From Skeletonema tropicum (taxonomy: Eukaryota; Bacillariophyta; Thalassiosirophyceae; Thalassiosirales; Thalassiosiraceae), in contig CM074134.1 in the NCBI GenBank assembly GCA_037178625.1, positions 434,001 to 498,000 of the forward strand: a DNA stretch of 64,000 nt, in the 5' to 3' direction. The notes under the pieces are model-generated. The model worked only from the letters and a program-made list of their open reading frames with translations, ran no database searches and was not told the origin of the DNA. Shown piece by piece: positions 40,891-51,803 of the stretch. The position numbers and the translations under genes are program-made. How positions within the stretch are numbered: position 1 is the stretch's first letter; each line of letters begins with the position of its first letter.

Positions 40891-42325
40891 GGTGTATTTT
40901 GAAAAATATACGCAATGTATTTCTACGGATTCCTACGTGGACAGTTTGAGTACCGAAAATGTCATCCACACGTGAGTTGGCCGGGCCGTGACGGGCGGGA
41001 GAAGGCAGGTTCTTTCGGTGCAATAGCTTTACCCTCTTCACCGTGTCACTGGTATTGACTTGCAGCTTCGGCTTCGATACATGACTGCGCTCGTCTTTGT
41101 ATCTGGGTGGCGATGGGGCACTCTGCTTTTGACTTAGCTCGTCAACAGTGATACCGGTATCGGTGAAATGGAATCCCTTCTCGCGATACTGCTTTTGATT
41201 GAGCTCATCAACAGTGATATCGGTGAAATGGAATCCTCTCTTGTTGTACTTTACTACACGCTGCGAAATCTTGACTAGCATATTGTGAAGGATAATGCAG
41301 TATTTCACACTAAGTTCTGGCTCATCAATGGACATCGGTGAGAAGATCCCATCTTGATTTGGGAGGTCGCCACCACATTCCCTTACATCGCTGAAAACAA
41401 GCTCCGCGAACTTAACTTTCTCTTCATTCGGGTTGAAGAATGAAATCTGTTCCAGTTCATGGAGGGAGAAAGCATTCAGATACATACGCATGTATCTATT
41501 CAAAAGCAACGTCCAATTTGGACATCTCAGCATTGCTTCTTTTCTGAGGATTCGATGCAAGTTTGGAACGCAGAAATCGATCCCATTGAAGTGCGACATA
41601 CAAGGCATTATATCAAATTTGTGAAGAGTATCTTTGACTGTCGCCGAGGAGGTTACAACAAGATCGATTTGTTTTCTGAGGCGATGGTTCCCTGGAGCAA
41701 ATGAGAAGTCCAATGGCATGACATATGGACTTCTTGCATTGACGACGAAATCGTGCCTTGAGGCAATGAAACCTCTCCTCACAGCATCTCTGACGGGCAT
41801 CCTTCTGATGTGTGTGTGAGCCGGCGGGAGTGAATATGACTCCACATGATGAATCTTGTGGTCCATAAACGTGTAATCAGAAGTTGATATGCCAGTGAAA
41901 ACAAAGCCAAGTGAATCTAGATGACGTCTCGTATACGGAAGGGCCATGACGGTGGTATAAAGGTCGATGTCGCTCGCAACGAAACCATCACCTTGAGCAC
42001 AACTGCCATTGTTAGTTACCGCTTGAACGATTAAGGACCCGGCGATGACAAGTTGGTCCCTGCCATAAATATGTGCAACACATTTGAGTCTTTCAATCAA
42101 TGGCACTGCGAGATGCTCGAATCCTTCCCGCTGCCTGATGACCGACATTAGAGAGTGAAGGAGTGATTCGTTGATGAAACCAGCTGGAGTAGATTCTTCA
42201 GACATCACAACTGTTGAACTGTTAGTCCAGAGGCGCTTGGTCACTAAAAGATTGAACGCATCTGTCGGTGTTAGAAACGAGGCCAGTTGCAGAGAGAGTT
42301 CACGTATGCTCATGAGAGAGTCCAT
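40886..42325 (-). CDS. F-box-like/nucleotidyltransferase-like protein
   Basis: 479 aa, one exon. The start SIRELSLQLASFLTPTDAFNLLVTKRLW resembles an F-box (helices with Leu and a final Lys/Arg-x-W). The middle reads LVIAGSLIVQAV, then ASDIDLYTTV near residue 120, the G-S...D-x-D-L pattern of polymerase-beta-type nucleotidyltransferases; a later QIDLVV could supply the third acidic residue. Near residue 370 a 15-residue segment is repeated (GFHFTDITVDEL and GFHFTDTGITVDEL). I infer a substrate-receptor or tagging protein, but the enzymatic motif is partial. The gene diverges from the RNR large-subunit gene with 314 bp between starts. Confidence 0.5.
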   Translation of the reverse strand: MDSLMSIRELSLQLASFLTPTDAFNLLVTKRLWTNSSTVVMSEESTPAGFINESLLHSLMSVIRQREGFEHLAVPLIERLKCVAHIYGRDQLVIAGSLIVQAVTNNGSCAQGDGFVASDIDLYTTVMALPYTRRHLDSLGFVFTGISTSDYTFMDHKIHHVESYSLPPAHTHIRRMPVRDAVRRGFIASRHDFVVNARSPYVMPLDFSFAPGNHRLRKQIDLVVTSSATVKDTLHKFDIMPCMSHFNGIDFCVPNLHRILRKEAMLRCPNWTLLLNRYMRMYLNAFSLHELEQISFFNPNEEKVKFAELVFSDVRECGGDLPNQDGIFSPMSIDEPELSVKYCIILHNMLVKISQRVVKYNKRGFHFTDITVDELNQKQYREKGFHFTDTGITVDELSQKQSAPSPPRYKDERSHVSKPKLQVNTSDTVKRVKLLHRKNLPSPARHGPANSRVDDIFGTQTVHVGIRRNTLRIFFKIHP

Positions 42326-42639
42326 TCTTGGTTTCTTGGCAGCTAATTATGACTTTGATGTGGGTTTCTTTTTATGTGAGGACCAAGGATCCGGGGACAG
42401 AGATGCAATGTCAAAATCATGGCCCAGACAGAAAGGTAAGTATGTAAGCTACATAATCAAGAAAGATATGTACTTTCTCGTTTTTGTACGAGGACCAGTC
42501 AGCAGGTGTCAAATCTCACTTCAGATTTTTTTTCTTTCGCGAAATAGCATCCAACAATTGTATGTATCACGTCCAGTATTGTACTATCATTGCATCTCAG
42601 AACCAGCGAACAACCTTTATATCACAGCACAGCACAATC
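42326..42639. promoter_or_regulatory. Divergent promoter region of the F-box-like gene and RNR1
   Basis: 314 bp between two start codons on opposite strands. It should hold both promoters. I see no clear E2F-type TTTSGCGC site; the nearest is CTTTCGCGAAA at 42534..42544, a palindromic GC-box-like word that resembles an E2F core, about 95 bp upstream of the RNR1 ATG. Confidence 0.4.
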
Positions 42640-45241
42640 ATGTTTATCAGAAAGAGAGACGGAAGACAGCAAAGCTGCCAATTTGATAAGATCCAGAGCC
42701 GCATCTCGAAGCTATGCTATGGCCTCGATCAAAAGGTGAGAATGAGAGCGTCCGTCTGCATCTCTTGTAATGTTGGTACACTCGAAAGATTGATTCGTCA
42801 ACACACCGTGCTGCGCAGCTACTTACGTCTTCTCTCACTCTCTCGTTCTCTATTCTAGTTCGTAAACGAAGCCATCATCTCGCAAAAGGTGATTCAGGGA
42901 GTCTATCAAGGTGTCACTACCACTGAGCTCGATGAACTTGCAGCCCAAACTGCTGCATCCTTTGCCACTCAACATCCCGACTATGCCATCCTCGCCGCAC
43001 GTATCGAGGTGTCCAACTTGCACAAAATGACAGAGAAATCATTTTCAAAGGTTATGCACGCCTTCCGCGGATACAAACACCCCAAAACTGGAGAGACTGC
43101 CCCTCTAATCTCCAAAGAAGTCTACAATGTCATCATGGCCAACAGAGACACACTTGACGGGTGCATCATCCATGACAGAGACTTTGAATTTGACTACTTT
43201 GGCTTCAAGACCCTCGAAAAATCATACCTACTCAAAATTGATGGAAAGATTGCCGAGCGTCCTCAGCACATGCTCATGCGTGTTGCCGTCGGCATCCACA
43301 TGGATGACATTGACCGTGTGAAAGAAACATATGATCTCCTCTCCAAAGGATACTTCATTCACGCGACACCCACCCTTTTCAATGCAGGGACCCCAAACCC
43401 ACAAATGTCTTCTTGCTTTCTCACTTGTATGAAGGCCGATTCCATCGAAGGTATATACGACACACTCAAGAATTGTGCTATTATTTCAAAGCATGCTGGT
43501 GGCATTGGTATGTCGGTCAGCAATATCAGAGCTAGCGGTAGTTACATTCAGGGTACCAACGGAACATCCAATGGCATCGTGCCAATGCTCCGTGTATTTA
43601 ACAACACTGCTCGCTACGTTGATCAAGGAGGAGGAAAGCGTAAGGGGAGTATTGCTGCCTACATTGAGCCATGGCATGCAGATATTTTTGCATTCCTTGA
43701 CTTGAGGAAGAACCACGGAAACGAGATGGAGCGTGCCCGTGACCTTTTCTACGCCCTCTGGATTCCCGACCTATTCATGGAGCGTGTTCAGACCAACGGT
43801 GACTGGACCTTGATGTGCCCCAATGAGTGCAAGGGCCTCGCAAACTGCTGGGGTGGTGAATTCAAAGCCCTCTACGAGAAGTACGAGCGTGAGGGCAAGG
43901 GGCGTAAGACCATCAAGGCCCAACAGCTTTGGTTTGCTATCCTGGACTCTCAGGTAGAGACTGGAACTCCTTACATGCTCTACAAAGACCACTGCAACAG
44001 GAAATCGAACCAACGAAACCTTGGAACCATCAAGTGCTCCAACTTGTGTACTGAAATCGTGGAGTACACCGCACCTGATGAAATTGCCGTGTGCAACTTG
44101 GCAAGTATCAGCCTTTCTAAGTTTGTGACTCCCGCTGGACACTTTGGCGAGGAGGGTCACTATGATTACGACTTGGACAAGCTCAAAGAAATCTCCAAGG
44201 TTTTGACGAGGAACCTGAACCGTGTCATTGACAACAATTTCTATCCCGTTGAGGAGGCCAAGAGATCTAACATGCGCCATCGTCCCATTGGTATTGGCGT
44301 CCAGGGTTTGGCCGACGCTCTGCAAATGATGAAGCTTCCATTCGAGTCTGCCGAGGCTCGCAGCCTGTAAGTTTCTGTGATCGATACAAAGCAGTTTGTA
44401 TTATGTCGTGATGAAGTATTTCTCATGAGTTTGCACATCCTCTCTCTACAGGAACAAGGAAATTTTCGAGACAATCTACTTTGGAGCTTGCGAGGCAAGC
44501 ATGGAACTTGCTCGGGCAGATGGTGCATATGAGACTTACAAGGAATCTCCTGCAAGCAAAGGAATTCTTCAATTCGATATGTGGGGTGTGGAACCAAGCA
44601 GTCGTTGGGACTGGTCGGGGCTTAAGGATAAGATTGCAGAACACGGAATGCGCAACTCTCTCCTTGTGGCTCCTATGCCTACTGCATCAACGGCTCAGAT
44701 AATGGGAAATAACGAGAGCACCGAACCATTCACTTCTAACATGTACAACCGTCGTGTCCTTGCTGGAGAGTTTACCATTGTGAACAAGCATCTCCTCTGT
44801 GAACTTACTGCCAATGGTCTGTGGACGGAGAAGGTCCGTAATAAGATCATTGCGGATGGTGGGTCTGTCCAAAATGTTGCCCAAATCCCTAAGAGCATCC
44901 GTGATGTTTACAAAACTGTCTGGGAAATCCCCCAGAGGGCAATTTTGGATATGGCCGCTGACCGTGGTGCCTTCATTTGTCAGAGTCAAAGCATGAATGT
45001 TCACATCAGCAAACCCAACACATCAAAGCTGACATCTATGCACTTTTATGCTTGGAAGAAGGGTCTAAAGACTGGTATGTACTATCTCCGTACCAGACCC
45101 AAGGCTGATGCTATCCAGTTCACTGTCGACCAGGAGATGCTCGCAGAAGCTAATCAAAATCCGGCCGAGAACACCTCACAAAAACAAAAGAATCATTCCA
45201 GTACCGTCAACGAAGATCAATGTTTGGCTTGTGGTGCATAG
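42640..45241 (+). CDS. RNR1: Ribonucleotide reductase large subunit (class I)
   Basis: Reduces NDPs to dNDPs with the small subunit. Exons are 42640..42735, 42859..44366 and 44452..45241 (introns GTGAGA...TCTAG and GTAAGT...TACAG), 797 aa. The ATP-cone starts at [11 protein letters not shown] and spans the first intron. Core motifs are [40 protein letters not shown] with VCNLASISL, and [11 protein letters not shown]; the radical-transfer region includes YYLRTRP. The C-terminus ends DQCLACGA, giving the C-x2-C redox pair. All parts are intact. Its partner RNR2 lies 4.8 kb to the left in opposite orientation. Confidence 0.95.
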
Positions 45242-45921
45242 GAACAGTTGACTGGTGATCTGGGTATATAAATATTTATGTTGAGTGTTATCACCGGGGT
45301 TAATTCGTTAACATTCATCAATCTCAATCTAAAGGTGGTCTCGCATTCTGCTCTCTCTCAGTCCCTTCCTCCTCTCTCATCCTTTTCTTCTGTGTGCTGC
45401 AGCATGTTACATAGAAACGGAAGTCCCAATTCATCCTCTACAAACAACCACTATTCTGTTACAACACAGCGAATGCTTGCCTTCTTTATAGCAAGCTTGT
45501 GAGCAAGTGGCGAGATTACAACTAATGCCGCCGTCCAGATTGAGAAGGAGTTTACAAAACGAAGGCTCTTCCTCTGTGTTTCCCCGATTGGCACACGAAC
45601 AGGACCTCCTGTGCCAATATATATTGCGAGTTCCGTGCTGATTGTCTGTTGGCTGCGTTAGGATTAGGATGCCCCAAGCACTGCAGAGAGAGCTGTTAAT
45701 CCACATTTGAATTTGCGGTAGGACTAACTCTTTTAAGTAATATGCTGAGTTGGCGTGTTTACAAAAAAAGACCAAGCCTTCAGCCTCAAATGCTGAATTT
45801 TGACATCAACATCAGGTCTATTTAATTACTCGTATATTTCCCTCATAGGGCGCTATCCAATCATGGTTGCTGATTGGCAGTCTTTTATTATTTTATGTTT
45901 TTCTTGTTGTATACATCATGA
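45242..45921. other. Intergenic region between RNR1 and H3
   Basis: 680 bp between convergent genes. No coding sequence, RNA gene or repeat is recognised. I found no animal-type histone stem-loop next to the H3 stop. Confidence 0.4.
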
Positions 45922-46332
45922 TCAGGCCCGCTCTCCGCGAAGGCGACGAGCAAGCTGGATATCCTTTGGCATTATTGTTACACGCTTGGCATGTAAAGCG
46001 CAAAGGTTGGTGTCCTCAAAAAGGCCAGTTAGATAAGCCTCAGCTGCCTCCTGTAATGCCAAAACGGCAGTCGACTGAAACCTAAGATCTGACATCAAAT
46101 CCTGCGCAATCTCCCGCACAAGACGCTGAAAGGGAGCTTTTCGGATGATCAAATCCACACTTTTTTGGTAACGGCGGATCTCACGAAGAGCGACAGTTCC
46201 TGGGCGGTAGCGGTAGGGCTTGCGGACACCTCCAGCGGTGGGAGCAGATTTGCGTGCTGCCTTGGTGGCGAGTTGTTTGTGAGGAGCTTTGCCTCCGGTG
46301 GATATACGGGCGGTTTGCTTGGTTCGAGCCAT
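45922..46332 (-). CDS. Histone H3, divergent variant lacking K9, K36 and K79
   Basis: 136 codons including Met, the exact H3 length, no intron. The fold is fully conserved ([56 protein letters not shown]). Counting from Ala1, residue 9 is Ile (QTARISTGG), 17 His, 31-32 Thr-Ala, 36 Arg (GGVRKPY), 39 Tyr, 58-59 Val-Asp, 65 Ala, and 78-80 Leu-Met-Ser (QDLMSD) instead of Phe-Lys-Thr. K4, K14, K18, K23, K27, K56 and S10 remain. Thus lysines 9, 36 and 79 are all replaced. Codons: ATA at 9, CGC at 36, ATG at 79. The open frame and conservative core changes argue for function over decay. It should enter nucleosomes, replacing canonical H3 at some sites or stages (inference). Confidence 0.93.
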   Translation of the reverse strand: MARTKQTARISTGGKAPHKQLATKAARKSAPTAGGVRKPYRYRPGTVALREIRRYQKSVDLIIRKAPFQRLVREIAQDLMSDLRFQSTAVLALQEAAEAYLTGLFEDTNLCALHAKRVTIMPKDIQLARRLRGERA

Positions 46333-46464
46333 GAAAATTACTTATTATTGTTCCTAAATTTGTGAGAAGTAGGAATTTGCTTACTCCCCATGGAACTGTG
46401 TTGGGATTCCGATGTTATGAGATACCTACCTGGAGTGCTAGGTCACAATCTGAAATTTGAAAGT

Positions 46465-46903
46465 AACCTAGGTTTTTAGGTTTGTGGTAAGTCCCGAAAA
46501 CTCAATTTGAACAAAGTTCATACCAGTTCCTGCATCCCCGTACGTACATATCCTGTAAAAGGTACATAGATTTGAAATTGAAGATTGTGGACTTATGTAG
46601 GTTTGATGTAAGTCCCAAAAACTCAATTTGAAAAAAAAGTTCATACCAATTCCGTCCAAGGTAGATTTGAAATTGAAGTTAATCGTGGACTCAGGTTTGA
46701 TGGTACTGAGTCCCAAAAACTCAATTTAAAAAAAGTTCACACCACTTCCGCCGTACATCTTGTAAAAGGTAGCAGACCCCAGAATCAAAACAAAGGTTGA
46801 GAACCCTACCTTAGGACTACTATATTGGATAATATGCTTGCTTTGATTTGGGGTTGGCCGATCCGAGCTTGGCTCATAAATCAGATTTGCTTTATTCTCC
46901 AAG
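46465..46903 (-). repeat. Dispersed repeat, copy B
   Basis: Inverted counterpart of 35983..36297 with an extra unit: the block whose complement reads GAACTTTTTTCAAATTGAG occurs three times (near 46490, 46620 and 46720). The conserved end (AAGCAAATCTGATTTATGAG in complement) stops 6 bp before the ATG of the next gene. A third, decayed partial copy is at about 52005..52140. Confidence 0.85.
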
Positions 46904-46908
46904 ATAGT

Positions 46909-47598
46909 ATGCCAGGCTCGAAGAAGACATCAGTTGCTGTATCGGCTGCTCCCCGTTCGAAAAGGGTGAAGAAGAATGTGAATTATTCCCCCATCAAAGC
47001 AAAATTTCCATCTGCAGCCTCGGGTGGAATCATCGATAGTTTGCAGACAGCAGTGGTTGACATTGTCATTAGTATTGTTTCGTCACCAACCCGCAAAAAT
47101 CAGGGGGCCTACATCAAACCTCTCACGGACGCTTGGCGCAATGGCGATGATTCTGCCTCTGGGTGGTACATTGATTGCATATTGCCCCGTCGTGATCAAC
47201 TCAGGCCTTTGGACGACGAACCTATGAAGAGTATCCCTGAGATGCCATACCCCTGGAACTGTATCATTACACTGCGACAGAATCCCGAAGAGGAGCCATG
47301 CGAGATTGGTCAGAAGATTGCTAGCTCTTTCTCTTCGTTCTCTTCGTCTGATTTTGAAATGAAGAGCTTCAAGTTCAGAGGCGATGTCTCGGGGGACCCT
47401 CCTATGCCTCTCAATTATTACCTACTCGACAAGGACTGCATTATGTACATCAAGAAGATTTACTTCGGCACTAGCAAGGAAGATATCTTGCAAGATGAAG
47501 AGTTGTTAATCGAGTTTTTCGGAAGCGAGGTGGAGGGGAAGCGCGTCATCTCGCAGGTGAGTGACGTCGAATGGAATGGGAAGATGTGGTTTGACTGA
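46909..47598 (+). CDS. Protein of unknown function
   Basis: 229 aa from the ATG at 46909; the upstream open frame is the dispersed repeat and is excluded. The N-terminus is basic (PRSKRVKKNVNYSPIKAKF), perhaps a nuclear signal. Then follow VVDIVISIVSSPTRKN, GWYIDCILPRRDQL, and a C-terminal part ending WNGKMWFD. I recognise no domain. There is no signal peptide or membrane segment, and the frame is clean. Confidence 0.55.
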   Translation: MPGSKKTSVAVSAAPRSKRVKKNVNYSPIKAKFPSAASGGIIDSLQTAVVDIVISIVSSPTRKNQGAYIKPLTDAWRNGDDSASGWYIDCILPRRDQLRPLDDEPMKSIPEMPYPWNCIITLRQNPEEEPCEIGQKIASSFSSFSSSDFEMKSFKFRGDVSGDPPMPLNYYLLDKDCIMYIKKIYFGTSKEDILQDEELLIEFFGSEVEGKRVISQVSDVEWNGKMWFD

Positions 47599-47694
47599 GC
47601 TTATTGGTGAGCATCTCACTGACATGGGGAAATAAAAATTCATTTATGATGGGATATGTGCGTCTCAGGGCACTGGGTTATAGATAAATACTTC

Positions 47695-50600
47695 TTAGAT
47701 ATTGTTGTTATTGTTACAGCAATTCTGGAAGATTTCATTCACAGGCCCCTTCTTGTCGTCTGTTCCACGACATGTGTGCGTAACCTCGACTTCAAAATCA
47801 CATTGACGAGCGCACATTATCTTGTTCACGTATGCGATATAGCTAGCTCTTGCGAGTTCTCTTGTATTCTTATCTTTGGCAAACAGCAGGCGTCTCAATT
47901 GGCCAAAGTGCTTTATCCACACAAGCCAGTGGGAATGGAGTGACCCCCTTCCTTGCTCCTCGTCGGCTCTGCAATAAGCCTCCATCACTCCAAACAACAT
48001 CCTTTTCCCCCTCTGCTTCTGCGGTTCCCAGCCAAACAAGCACTCTAAAGCTATCTGCATCGCACCCTGAAACTCTAGAGAACAGGCTCCAGGATATTTT
48101 CGTCGGATTCTTCGCCGTAACGTCAGATCAGCTAAGCATTCTGCATCGGACGAGTCCAGTGGAGGCATTGACGTCTATGTTGGAGACACGCCCAAAGGAA
48201 AAAGAGAAAGATGAGTGTTTACCCTAATAACATCAATCTGCCACTACAAGTTACATTACAAAGCAGAGGACTTACTCCTTCGCCATTGGCATCCGCATAT
48301 GGGTATAGTCGCACTCTGAAGCTACACTCATCGTCAATCGTTATTGTTACAAAGAGAGAGTGCATCCCGAAGAAGTCCTGAAGGGCAAAGCACTTCCGCC
48401 GAGCGCTCTTTGCAGCTTCTTCATTCATGCCCAAATGGCGGCAAGATGCGCTCACAGCCTTGAGAAACTTGCTGGCTGTACTAGTACTTTTCTTGTTGGC
48501 ATGCTCCTCGTTGATTGCTTCTTCAATTTCCTCGATGGTCATTTTGCCGATTTCATCACCAACTGCTTCACCATGCTCGTTAACCAGTGGCCTACATTTC
48601 ATCACGGCGCTCTTAAACGATAATATCCGCCCAAGTAAAAAGTTTGCGACAAGCACGAATTCACTTTCCATGAACTGAGGCAGGGACAACTTTAGATAAT
48701 GCCGAATTATTTCCTCATCAGAAATCTTATTCCGGCGTTCTAGAGTTGGCCCTCCACTTCCAAATGGGAATACAGTAGGAAACACACTCTCCAACTTCAT
48801 TACATCCAAATGACTGGCATAATTGCCCCCGTGTATAGCAAGCGTTGGCGCCGAGTGATCTTTCAGAATGGCCATCACAAGTTCCCTACTCGTTTTGTAC
48901 ACACTTGTGTCTGTTGTTGGTTCCCCTCCACCAGAAAAGTAAAATGTAGCACCTTCTTCCTTATTCTCTTTTGCGGGGTCCCCAGGTATATCCGTGTTTG
49001 AATCGGAATCAGGGTCTTCTACCAACTCAATATTTACAGCTGAACTTTCATCCTCTATTACCAAGTCCCTGAATGCGGGGTGGTGTTCCTTGAACCAGTG
49101 AAGCAAGCCAAAATAAAGCCTTGTGTCCAGCTCTGCCTTCTTTCGAACAATGTCTTTTTGGGTTGGTGTCATCCTCCCATTCAAAACCACATAAATATTT
49201 GACGCAACACCTGATTGGTGTAGACAATTTAATGCACCTGCAACCTTCGCCTGATCTGTCTCAAAGAACTGAAAATTTCCGATCAGGCTCTGATGCCTGC
49301 CTCCTCGGTAAGAGAATATATAAGCGTAAGGACGAGTGGGAGAAATGGCAGCAGCCATAACACTCGTCACTAAGCTCACCGTCTGATTAGGAATGGGCTT
49401 TCCGTGCTCGTCGTGGACTTCTTTTGTCGTCTTCAAGCTTTTCATCTCTCCATCTTGTTCAAACGCGATGGTTGTAGGTATGGTTCCGATCAAGAAGCCA
49501 TTGGCAATCGAGTGTTTTGGAGGGGATTCGCTCTTGGTCCTTAGGGAGGCTTTACAGCTTGAACAGATCATGAATTCACTAGCATCATCTTTACCGAAGC
49601 GCCTCGAGAGGAGCATGCCTTCCATACCACTAATTTCGTACTGTTGTTTGAGCTCTTGGTCAATTTCCTGTCCTCCATGATAATATTCTTGGTACGCCTC
49701 TACTCCAAGTCGGTCTTTGTGCTCTAGAAGTTCTTCCTTCGTGATCCAACACAGCTCCTCCGTTCCAATAATGAATTCATCACACACACTGCACCCAATG
49801 GCTCGGTGGCAGCCATCGCAATTGCAGCTGTCACCATTTTTTGTATTTGTACGTAACAGCAGCTCTCGTGCCTTGTTTGCACCATCCAAGTTCACTTCGA
49901 TGTAAGGCACTTCACCATTGATGAAGATGTCGTCATCCTCGCAATAGGCATAATGTTCGACCTTGTTGGCTTCGGTTGCTTCGTTCCTCCTCTTTCGCCT
50001 TTCATTATCGTCCTGCTGCCGCCGTTTCTTCTGCTGGGGAGTCTCGTTTTTCCGTTCCTCACGTTTTCGCGAGGCATCTGCGTGGAGTTGAGCTGCGCGT
50101 CGCTGGGGTGTCCCTGCTCTCCGCCGCTTTTTCGTATCAGCTGCCCTGTTGCTCCTCAGCTCATCGTCACACGCCCTTATTAGATTCCGCCGTCTATTCT
50201 CTTGTTGCCTTGCGGATTCGTCAGGAGGAGGCGGTATGTATGTGACATCATTCTCACAACAGAGCTTCTTCAGCTTCTCTTCAGCTTTAATTCGACTTCG
50301 ATTTTTTTTAATCCTAGCGTTTCGATTTTTTCGTATCCTCCCACACTCCTCTACCATGCTCTTCCGTCTCACAGCCTGCTGCTGCTCCGATTCATGCTTC
50401 GGGGGTGTTAAATATGCTACACCACACGACGTGCATTGCCTCTCCAATTCACTCTCCTTCCCAGTCCATTTGCGAGTGCGATGAGGGTCATATACTACAC
50501 GAGAAGCAGCTGCTGCGGCGCCTAATCCAACAACAGCAACTGCGGCGGGTGCTTGAAAGGAACTCCCTACTGACTTACTATTCGGCGCAGTGACGAGCGT

Positions 50601-51803
50601 AGGGAGACTCAGGATGATTAACATTTGAAGAAGCCTCGATGACATCATGCCACGTGAATTCTTCAGGCAAACTCCTCTTGATGATGGGAGCGGCAATGAG
50701 TGTTTATGTTTTGCACCATCATAACAATCATCAGTGCAGATGTCCTTGAGGTGTGCTTGTGCTTGTTTCAAAGAAGGAAATTGCCAATATAAACACCAAC
50801 CAGCAGAAATAGCACCAGCAATGATGGCACCTATTCTCGACGCAACAACATCTTTGAAAGTTGCTGCAAGAACATTCAGCACCGACAATTCGCCGCAAGG
50901 TACAGATCGATCATTTGGCTCTGCGACATAGAGGGGATGGCCCAAAAGGATCAATAAACAAAGAATCCTTTTCCAGGGGGTATTGGATGGATTCCTTGAT
51001 CGAGTTCTATGATTTCTGCTGCGGCTGCTTTCCGTTTCTGATCTCACATCGCACATGACTTGTTGTATGGCGAAAGAGATAGAGATAGTTCTCGCGAGGA
51101 GGAGGAATAGGCGCCATTGCAATTGCATACGCCTGAACTGCATGATCTTCTTGCGCCAGAAACAGCGGGAATAATATCCTGTGCAGGCGAGAGTGTACTG
51201 CGTCCAGAAAACAGATATCGCAACACTATACCTCGCGAGGATGATGGCATTCGCCACATAACCAACTGCAGCAGCCCTTAGAGAGCAACCGACCAATTCA
51301 AGGAAATCGGCGATGGAGTAGCTGTTCCGATTGGATCGCAAAGCATTGTTCTTGGAGAAAGTTAGTGCCATGTCCCTCCACTTGTTTCTTTTCAGTCCAG
51401 GCCAGCGCTTTTTGATGCGCTTTGGTGGGCGCTGGGTAGCTCTTTTGGGGAGCATTGTTGTTATATGGAGTGAAACTGCCGCAGCCACAATTTCGTAAAG
51501 CAGTCTTTTGAATACCACCAAGGATGAGTTGCTTCTGATATCTCTTTTCTTGGCATCAATCTTGTAACTCGTCTCTGTCCTAGGGCAAACAGGAAGACGA
51601 ACATCAGCAGACAAGGGTTCATTGCGGAACCCTGAATCGATGACAGCGCACATCGTGTCAGAAGGTATTATAGTAGCCACATTTGTGTGTGTGTTTGATG
51701 TCTCTACGTTGACGCGAATGCGATTTTCATTGGCATTGGAATCAAACGGAGATGGACACACACAACAGAGTATTGCTAGTAACAAAAGATTAAGTCTTGT
51801 CAT
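47695..51803 (-). mobile_element. Helitron-type Rep protein, C-terminally truncated
   Basis: Exons 51803..48276 and 48174..47695 (GTAAGT...CATAG, 101 bp) encode 1,335 aa. The Helitron N-terminal-like domain spans the splice: FFGMHSLFVTITIDDECSFR, then LDSSDAECLADLTLRRRIR and KYPGACSLEFQ. The HUH nuclease motif reads RGSLHSHWLVWI (His-Ser-His), with a downstream ASYIAYVNK that may supply the Tyr. The protein stops after NEIFQNCCNNNNNI, so the Pif1-like helicase is missing. Upstream are Cys-rich segments (CNCDGCHRAIGCSVCDEF), a very basic coiled region, and, unexpectedly, an N-terminal signal peptide (MTRLNLLLLAILCCVCPSP) with further hydrophobic stretches. Terminal TC and hairpin-CTRR ends were not found. 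Confidence 0.75.

Noticed and set aside
46825..46908. 28-codon N-terminal extension of the unknown gene at 46909
   Set aside because: The extension is the dispersed repeat, which also occurs at 35983 in another context; the ATG at 46909 is the better start.
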